Made by a program: the position numbers and the translations under genes
DNA from: Labrenzia sp. R4_2
GTDB taxonomy: Bacteria; Pseudomonadota; Alphaproteobacteria; Rhizobiales; Stappiaceae
Direction of reading: 5' to 3'
Assembly (NCBI RefSeq): GCF_017743865.1
Contig: NZ_JAGHRJ010000008.1
Coordinates: 99,048 to 163,047, forward strand
DNA length: 64,000 nt
Notes under the pieces: generated by a model
What the model saw: only the letters and a program-made list of their open reading frames with translations
Told to the model about the DNA's origin: nothing
Databases searched by the model: none
Shown here: in pieces, positions 58,974-64,000 of the stretch
How positions within the stretch are numbered: the stretch's first letter is position 1
Layout of the letters: every line of letters begins with the position of its first letter

Positions 58974-61849
58974 CAGTCTGTCAGCCTCTTGTTGAGTTGC
59001 CGGACAAAGGCATCGGCAGCTTTGCGGCCTTGGGCTTCGCTGGAGCCGCCACCTTCGATGCGGATCGTGATTTCGAACGAGTTGTAATTGATCGTTTGCC
59101 CGCTCGTTCCGGAGCCAGACGCGGTTCCATCTGAGCCGCCCCCATACGCCGCTATTTGCGGCAAAAGCGGTGTGGCTGGTTCTGCGGCAACGGCCCCGGT
59201 CATGGATGCGGCGGCAACGGTACCGGCCGCCAAACGTCGGCCCGCTTTGGCAAGGCTTGCCATTTGCCGGAGCTGGCGGTTATGGGCGATGAATTCGCCC
59301 TTAGAGCCATACCGAAGCTCCGGGCCGCGCTCGCCGACGATGATTGGTCCGGTCGATCGGACAGTGCCGCCGTTGGCAAATCCATCGACCGTACTAAACT
59401 CCGGTGTACTTGCGGCTTGCAGTTTAGAGCCGCCAAACCAGCCTTTCATAAAACCAGGAGGTGACGGCCACTTGATCGCATTTGAGAGATCGATGCTGCC
59501 GATCTTGCTAATGATCGTGGACGGGATCGACTGTATGAACTTGATGAACTGATCGAACTTCTCAACCGCGCCATCCCAGAGGCTTTGAATAGCCTGTCGG
59601 CCTTTCTCTGAGAGGTTGACCTCCGGCACCCATGTAGACCAGTCCAGCACCTCGAAGTCCGGCCAGCTGAACTCCGGGATGTATTCATCCCAGCCGAGTG
59701 GCTTGATCAGCAGAGACCAAAGCAGCTGCCCTGCCAGAAGCGCCCAGCCAATTCCCGGTATCAGCCGAGCACCCCATTTGAGCGGTGTGATCAGCATCGT
59801 CCAGGACAACTTGCCAAGAAGACTGGTCCACTTGAGCGCTGGCAGGAAGGCCCGCCAGGCTATCTTTGGAATGAAGCTCAGCCATCTCAAGACACTGACA
59901 AGACCGCGCCAGGACAGTTTTGTAATGTAAGCGCCCCATTTGAACACTGAGACAAAGGCACTCCAGATCAGCTTTGGAATGAACACGGCCCATTTGAGCG
60001 GCTTCAGTCCTGTGAGCCCCTTAAAGACCTTGCCCAGGAGCGCCAGCGCACCGCCGGAGCGAACGGCGCTGGCTCCAAGCATGAAGAGGCCGTATTTCAG
60101 GCCAGCGCTCCACAGCATGGCCGTCCCCAAGAACGTCAAGAGCGCACCGCCAACAACCAGCAGGCCCGCGATCGCGATCGCGGTGAAGCCGATCCATTTC
60201 GTCAGCCGTGGGTGTTCCTTCATCCAGGCGGCCGTATCACGGGCAAGACCGGTCAGCAGCTGCGTTGCCTCGCGCAAGGCCGGATTGAGAGCTTCGCCAA
60301 GGGTCAGTGACACTTCACTGGCGGCAGAGTTAAACGCTTTGATATCGCCGGGCAGGTTGTCGCCCATTTCGGTCGCAACGCGATTGGCTTCGCCTTCCAC
60401 ATCGCCAAGCGCCTCCAGCAATTGCTGGAAAGCGGCAAACCCTTTTTCATCGAGCAACGCCGAGAACGCCGATCCGGCTTCCATCCCGATCAGGTCTTTA
60501 AAGATCTCTTTGCGCTCGGCCGAGCCCATGTCTTTGGTGGCCTCGCCAATCTCCAGCAAAAGTTCCGGAACCGATCTCAGATTTCCTTGCGCATCTCGGG
60601 CTTCAATACCGAGTTTCTTTAGGGCTTTTGCGCCTTCGCTTGTCGGTGCTGCGAGCCGCTGGTAGATCGCGCGCAGAGCCGTACCAGCCTGACTGCCTTG
60701 GATGCCCATATTGCCGAGGAGCCCGGCCATGGCTGCGGTTTCTTCCAGGGAGATCCCGAGCGCCTTCGCTTCGGGCGCGACATACTTCATGCTTTCGCCC
60801 AGCATGGAGAGATCGACATTAGCGCGCGTGGTGGTGGCGGTCAGGACATCAGAGATCCGGCCCATTTCGCTCGGGTCCATTCCGAAGGCCGAGAGGATGT
60901 TAGAGGAAATGTCAGAGGTCGCGGCGAGATCCGTATTGGTTGCCTTTGCAAGATCCAGAACGTCCTCAATCGAGGCAAGGATCGCGTCTGGCGAAAACCC
61001 GGCCATGGCTTGAAACTGCATGGCGCTGGCAACTTCCTGCGCCGAAAAGCTCGTTGATCCACCAAGCTCCCGAGCCTTGCCGCTGAGGTCGCCATAGGTC
61101 TTGCTGTTTTGTGAGACGCGGGCAATCGCCGCCACCGCGTCCATCTGCTCTTCAAAACTGCCATACTCTATTGCGGAGTGTTTCACCGGCCGGGCAGCTT
61201 GTCCGCCGGCATACATCGTGCCGATGCCCGCCGCGCCCATACCAAGGCCGATGCCCGCCATGCGGTCCCGTTGCGCGCGGCGTTTCTCGGTCAGCCTGTC
61301 CAGCGCTTGCAACCGGCGTTCCGTTCGTTTCAGTTCTCGGGTTTGAGCTTCCAGGGCCGAGGTGGTTGAGCGGATGGAACTGCGCGCCGATCGCTGCGCT
61401 GAAGCAAGGCCATCTGTCGCAACGTCCGTATCCTTCAGCCGCCGCCGCGCCATCTCAAGCCGTTCGTTCTGCTGACCCAGCTCCCTTTTCAGATGAGACG
61501 CCTTGCGCCGGAGTTGGGAGAACTCGGTACCGGTGGTCTTGCCTTCCTTGGCGAGTGCCGAAAGCATGCCTTGCGTTTCGGCAAGGCGCTGTTTCAGGGA
61601 TTGGCCTTTAAGGCTGCGGAACTCATTGATCAGCCGGTTCTGGCTTTGGGCCGCTTTCAGGGTCTCGCGAGCGGTGCCTTTCATGGACCGGCCGAAGCTG
61701 TCAGACCCGGCGCTGGCACCGCGCATATCCTTTCGAAGGGTGCGCGCGGTACCGGAGATTTCCCTCAGGCGGTCACGGGCCTTGGCAGCGGGACCGCGCA
61801 GCCGGTCTCGAAGTTCAAGAAGTACGCGTGCCCTTAGTTCTTGACCCAT
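58973..61849 (-). CDS. T: Tape-measure protein T
   Basis: This 958-residue protein sets tail length in P2-like phages. The first 200 residues form coiled-coil (LRDRLRGPAAKARDRLREIS and the long Arg-rich helix). A central domain around residues 230-480 has the family signature (YGSFEEQMDAVAAIARVSQN, MGIQGSQAGTALRAIYQRL). Membrane-like segments follow near 540-600, with Trp-rich repeats about 620-740 (KLSWRGLVSVLRWLSFIPKI) and a Gly-rich C-terminus. It begins inside the E' reading frame, as in other P2-like phages, and ends by overlapping U. All parts look intact. Confidence 0.9.
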   Translation of the reverse strand: MGQELRARVLLELRDRLRGPAAKARDRLREISGTARTLRKDMRGASAGSDSFGRSMKGTARETLKAAQSQNRLINEFRSLKGQSLKQRLAETQGMLSALAKEGKTTGTEFSQLRRKASHLKRELGQQNERLEMARRRLKDTDVATDGLASAQRSARSSIRSTTSALEAQTRELKRTERRLQALDRLTEKRRAQRDRMAGIGLGMGAAGIGTMYAGGQAARPVKHSAIEYGSFEEQMDAVAAIARVSQNSKTYGDLSGKARELGGSTSFSAQEVASAMQFQAMAGFSPDAILASIEDVLDLAKATNTDLAATSDISSNILSAFGMDPSEMGRISDVLTATTTRANVDLSMLGESMKYVAPEAKALGISLEETAAMAGLLGNMGIQGSQAGTALRAIYQRLAAPTSEGAKALKKLGIEARDAQGNLRSVPELLLEIGEATKDMGSAERKEIFKDLIGMEAGSAFSALLDEKGFAAFQQLLEALGDVEGEANRVATEMGDNLPGDIKAFNSAASEVSLTLGEALNPALREATQLLTGLARDTAAWMKEHPRLTKWIGFTAIAIAGLLVVGGALLTFLGTAMLWSAGLKYGLFMLGASAVRSGGALALLGKVFKGLTGLKPLKWAVFIPKLIWSAFVSVFKWGAYITKLSWRGLVSVLRWLSFIPKIAWRAFLPALKWTSLLGKLSWTMLITPLKWGARLIPGIGWALLAGQLLWSLLIKPLGWDEYIPEFSWPDFEVLDWSTWVPEVNLSEKGRQAIQSLWDGAVEKFDQFIKFIQSIPSTIISKIGSIDLSNAIKWPSPPGFMKGWFGGSKLQAASTPEFSTVDGFANGGTVRSTGPIIVGERGPELRYGSKGEFIAHNRQLRQMASLAKAGRRLAAGTVAAASMTGAVAAEPATPLLPQIAAYGGGSDGTASGSGTSGQTINYNSFEITIRIEGGGSSEAQGRKAADAFVRQLNKRLTD

Positions 61850-62362
61850 TGTCCCGCTCGGCTTTCTTGGCCGCTTCCAGTTGTTCCTGAAGGATCTTCC
61901 GGGCGTTCAGCCAGTGGCGGTACAGCTCGGAAAAAGGGAGGTCCCGCAGCTCTCCGATAGACCATCGGAACGCTGCGGATATCTCGTAGTAGACCTGGTC
62001 TAGGTCTTCTGGCCGGACGACTTGGAAGCCGTCTCCGCTGTTCCACCACTCGGCGAAGTCGAAGTCGTCTGCTTCACCTTCGCCATGTTGCTCACGTCCA
62101 AGTGTTCCAAAAAAGCTGCAAAGCCCAACGATAGCGCTGTGAGGTTACCGGTGGACATGTTCTTTACGACATCGCGTGAGATGTGCGGGCGGGCGATTTT
62201 CGGCACCACATGAGCCAGGGCTTTCACGTCGCCGTCAAACAGATCCATGGTGGTGAAGCGACCAAGATCCGTGCCGATGGGTTCGCGAACATAAGTCAAC
62301 GTGGTGACGGATTGGCCGTCGATGGTCAGCGGGCTGGCGAGTTCAACATCTACCTGTGGCAT
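61815..62362 (-). CDS. E': Tail assembly chaperone E+E' (frameshifted product)
   Basis: This is the -1 frameshift extension of gene E. Ribosomes that slip at 62,108-62,114 enter the overlapping frame, which reads EADDFDFAEWWNSGDGFQVV and then FRWSIGELRDLPFSELYRHW and ends at 61,815. The result is a longer chaperone that binds the tape measure during tail assembly. The E' frame has no start of its own and so was not annotated as a separate gene by simple frame finding. It overlaps the start of T. Confidence 0.82.
62000..62362 (-). CDS. E: Tail assembly chaperone E
   Basis: This is a 120-residue protein of the P2 gpE family. The family core (TLTYVREPIGTDLGRFTTMD then DVKALAHVVPKIARPHISRD) is visible. 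The C-terminal part beyond residue 90 is Ser/Thr-rich (QTTSTSPSGGTAETASKSSG), as expected when the zero-frame end is only a tail after the slip site. The frameshift heptamer T TTT TTG lies within AFLEHL. It is the product made when no frameshift occurs. Confidence 0.88.
   Translation of the reverse strand: MPQVDVELASPLTIDGQSVTTLTYVREPIGTDLGRFTTMDLFDGDVKALAHVVPKIARPHISRDVVKNMSTGNLTALSLGFAAFLEHLDVSNMAKVKQTTSTSPSGGTAETASKSSGQKT
62108..62114 (-). promoter_or_regulatory. Programmed -1 frameshift slippery site (T TTT TTG)
   Basis: On the minus strand the heptamer T TTT TTG is in frame with gene E (codons GCT TTT TTG GAA). This is the same heptamer known from phage P2 gene E. The downstream -1 frame is open for about 100 codons and encodes a recognisable GpE' domain. 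Confidence 0.85.
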
Positions 62363-62542
62363 TTTAAGGTCCTTTCAAAGGGTGTTTAAAGCGGTCAAAA
62401 ACCGTGTGTGAGGCGCGATCTCAGATCCTTATGGGCTTCCTACCTTCAATCCCCCGAAGGCCTTGCGGCGCGGGGAATGCTGGGGGCCTTGCGAGCCGTA
62501 CCAGACGCCTCTTCCTCGGCGGGTATTCCGTTACGCTGGCCG

Positions 62543-63052
62543 TTACCGGCCGAGCGCTGCGTTGGTGGCTTCGGTTTCGTCCTCGCCGTTCATGCGGACG
62601 ATGTTGTTGCGAAGGTCGATGTAGATCTTCTCCGCTCCGGCAAACTCCTCCCGGTAGAAGACAAGCGCCATTTCAACAGTCAGCTCGATCGGCTCTCCAG
62701 CCTTGTGTTCCATCCCGAAATCCGGGTTGGTGCATCGGCCCCGGAACTCGTGGACCAGCGAGGAGACTTCGCCGGTGAACTCGTCAATGAAACTGCCCCG
62801 TGCAAAGAGCGTCTTCTGGGAAAGCGTCCGGCTTGGGAGCAACTCGAAGAGCTTCGGCGTCAGCGTGGTGAAGACCAGTTCCACACCGAGTTCTTCAAAG
62901 CCGTGGAAGCTCATCAAACTGCCCCGGCTGCCGCCCGGACGGCGGCTTTCGGTCTTGCGTTTGATGATCGGTTTGACAGAAGAGACCGAGCCACCCAGAT
63001 CCATGTCGTCGATCCAGACTGTCAGCTCTTCCTGTTGTTTGCCAAATTCCAT
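62543..63052 (-). CDS. FII: Major tail tube protein FII
   Basis: This 169-residue protein forms the inner tube of contractile P2-like tails. The family start (QQEELTVWIDDMDLGGSVSS) and the middle (GVELVFTTLTPKLFELLPS) are clear. It lies directly after the sheath gene in the normal FI-FII order and before E, with a 180-base gap, larger than usual. All parts appear intact. Confidence 0.9.
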   Translation of the reverse strand: MEFGKQQEELTVWIDDMDLGGSVSSVKPIIKRKTESRRPGGSRGSLMSFHGFEELGVELVFTTLTPKLFELLPSRTLSQKTLFARGSFIDEFTGEVSSLVHEFRGRCTNPDFGMEHKAGEPIELTVEMALVFYREEFAGAEKIYIDLRNNIVRMNGEDETEATNAALGR

Positions 63053-63073
63053 TGGACCGGTTCCTTTCAGCGG

Positions 63074-63873
63074 TTAGGCGGCAGCGCCAATATCGGCCAG
63101 TGTCGCGGTGAACGAAGCTTGAGCCGAGGCCAGTGACAGGAACTCCTGGTACATCCCCGGCAACCGGTAGCCCCAGACCTCGATCACGCGCATTGGCGTT
63201 GCTTCGATAAACTCAAGCTTGAAGAACAAGATCCCGTCGGCGATCTGCTGCGGCGTATTGAGGTCTTCCGGCAGTTCGAACCTGAAGCCGTTCAAAGCGC
63301 CTTTCTGCATCAACCCAAGACCGAACTCATGGGCGACCGAGCCGATGTGCCGTACAGCATGGAGGCGGGTTGGCCTCCCGATGAACGGAAGCAAACCGCC
63401 TTCAAGGCTGTCATAGAGCTTGTCGGCAACACGGCGGCCAACGATGGTGCCGCCAAGCGCGCGGGCGGGATCCAGGGTCATGCCGCCCCATGTCCAAAAG
63501 CCTTTGCGGCGATAGAACGTGGAGACATCAGAGGCGTTCATGATATTCGCCTCAGAGTTGGTCTGACCGACCCGCCAATCGACCGGGCGTGCCATCCCTT
63601 CGATGTTCACGTCCTTGTTGTCGTTGGACCACCAAAAACCCTCTTCCAGATCAAGCCGGGATTGCAGGCCTGCATAGATCGCGGACCCCGGCATGTTGAT
63701 CGTGTCGGCTGCGTCCGTGTCGAACATCAGGACGTGCGGATCAATGATCTGGAGCCGGTCGGAGCTGTAATTCTGCCGCGCGGCGATGGCGTCGGCCGTC
63801 GTCGTGTTCGGGCCATCGGCGAACACGAACGACCGGATCCGATCGGCAACATCGGTCATCGCGTTGATGACCG
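63074..63873 (-). pseudogene. FI: Contractile tail sheath FI, interrupted by an IS
   Basis: The C-terminal 267 codons of the P2-like sheath are present (ITVINAMTDVADRIRSFVFA then DGPNTTTADAIAARQNYSSD, and WWSNDNKDVNIEGMARPVDW). The N-terminal part is missing because an insertion sequence begins at 63,874 inside the gene. The frame continues spuriously to 63,928 through IS sequence. Whether the N-terminal half survives beyond the IS lies outside the window. Without an intact sheath the prophage cannot make working tails. Confidence 0.88.
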
Positions 63874-64000
63874 TGATCCTCCCCCTTTGAAGTGGTCCGC
63901 CGTTATGTTTAGGAAAACGGAGGATCAAAATGGCTACGAAACGTCACAAGCCAGAAGAAATTGTCTCGAAGTTGCGGCAGGTTGAAGTCCTTGTCGGCCA
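63874..64000 (+). mobile_element. Left end of an IS3-family insertion sequence
   Basis: The element begins TGATCCTCCCCCTTTGAAG, a terminal inverted-repeat-like sequence, right where sheath coding similarity ends. It is followed by a transposase orfA 56 bases later. Only 127 bases are in the window. The target duplication cannot be seen. Confidence 0.75.
63930..64000 (+). CDS. IS3-family transposase orfA, N-terminal part
   Basis: The ATG at 63930 has ACGGAGGATC upstream. The 23 residues visible begin MATKRHKPEEIVSKLRQ, the start of the OrfA helix-turn-helix common in alphaproteobacterial IS3 elements. The rest lies beyond the window edge. OrfA and OrfB together form the transposase by frameshifting. 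Confidence 0.85.
   Translation, partial: MATKRHKPEEIVSKLRQVEVLVG

Noticed and set aside
58728..63985. Plus-strand frames opposite the phage tail genes
   Set aside because: GC-rich antisense shadows of the recognisable minus-strand P2-like genes.
1..64000. CRISPR array
   Set aside because: No regularly spaced short repeats with unique spacers were seen; the only regular repeat is the coding 120-bp WD40 unit.

Overview
The window looks like alphaproteobacterial DNA, possibly a marine roseobacter or Roseibium-like bacterium. This is inferred from an alphaproteobacterial-style NsrR/Rrf2 regulator, a long-Q-loop cytochrome bd operon joined to a Tat-type sulfide:quinone oxidoreductase, and the general gene style. 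The species cannot be fixed from the sequence alone. No complete rRNA or tRNA gene is present.

Layout. (1) 1-2.3 kb: a compact operon of unrecognised small proteins, then a 1.4 kb GC-rich, hairpin-rich stretch without credible genes. (2) 3.7-13.4 kb: a stress and respiration block. It holds a peroxiredoxin divergent from an OxyR-like regulator, an NsrR-like Rrf2 regulator, and a seven-gene operon cydA-cydB-cydX-sqr-(DUF5368-like)-(SLAC1/TehA-like)-(DsrE-like). A near-consensus NsrR operator lies just before cydA, so nitric oxide is the likely inducer of an NO- and sulfide-tolerant terminal oxidase coupled to sulfide oxidation. A Spy/CpxP-like periplasmic protein follows. (3) 13.7-15.4 kb: a tyrosine integrase convergent with an odd protein that has a recombinase-like C-terminus.

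(4) 15,515-52,363: a 36.8 kb genomic island bounded by perfect 45-bp direct repeats. The repeats are the 3' part of a tRNA gene, from the anticodon loop to CCA. A 525-residue integrase sits just inside the left end. Cargo includes a STAND/NACHT ATPase with about 18 WD40 repeats (candidate anti-phage sensor), a zinc-ribbon/PIN-like protein, a minimal tyrosine recombinase, a membrane/thioredoxin-like gene pair, an AAA+ clamp-loader-like module with a DUF6641-like protein, a PD-(D/E)XK-like nuclease, and a LuxR solo with dyads in its promoter. A run of six exported proteins of unknown role follows. A redox/gas-sensing cluster comes next: an Rrf2 regulator, a free-standing protoglobin, an AraC regulator and a globin-coupled chemoreceptor. 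Decayed IS3 and IS5 copies punctuate the island.

(5) 52.4-64 kb: a DUF2726-like nuclease, two small membrane proteins, then the tail end of a P2-like prophage on the minus strand. Its genes, in transcription order, are sheath FI, tube FII, E/E' with a canonical T TTT TTG frameshift site, tape measure T, U, X and D. A secreted repeat protein that looks like phage cargo and a decayed Com-like zinc finger lie downstream of D. The sheath gene is cut by an IS3-family element that runs off the window, so the prophage is probably defective.
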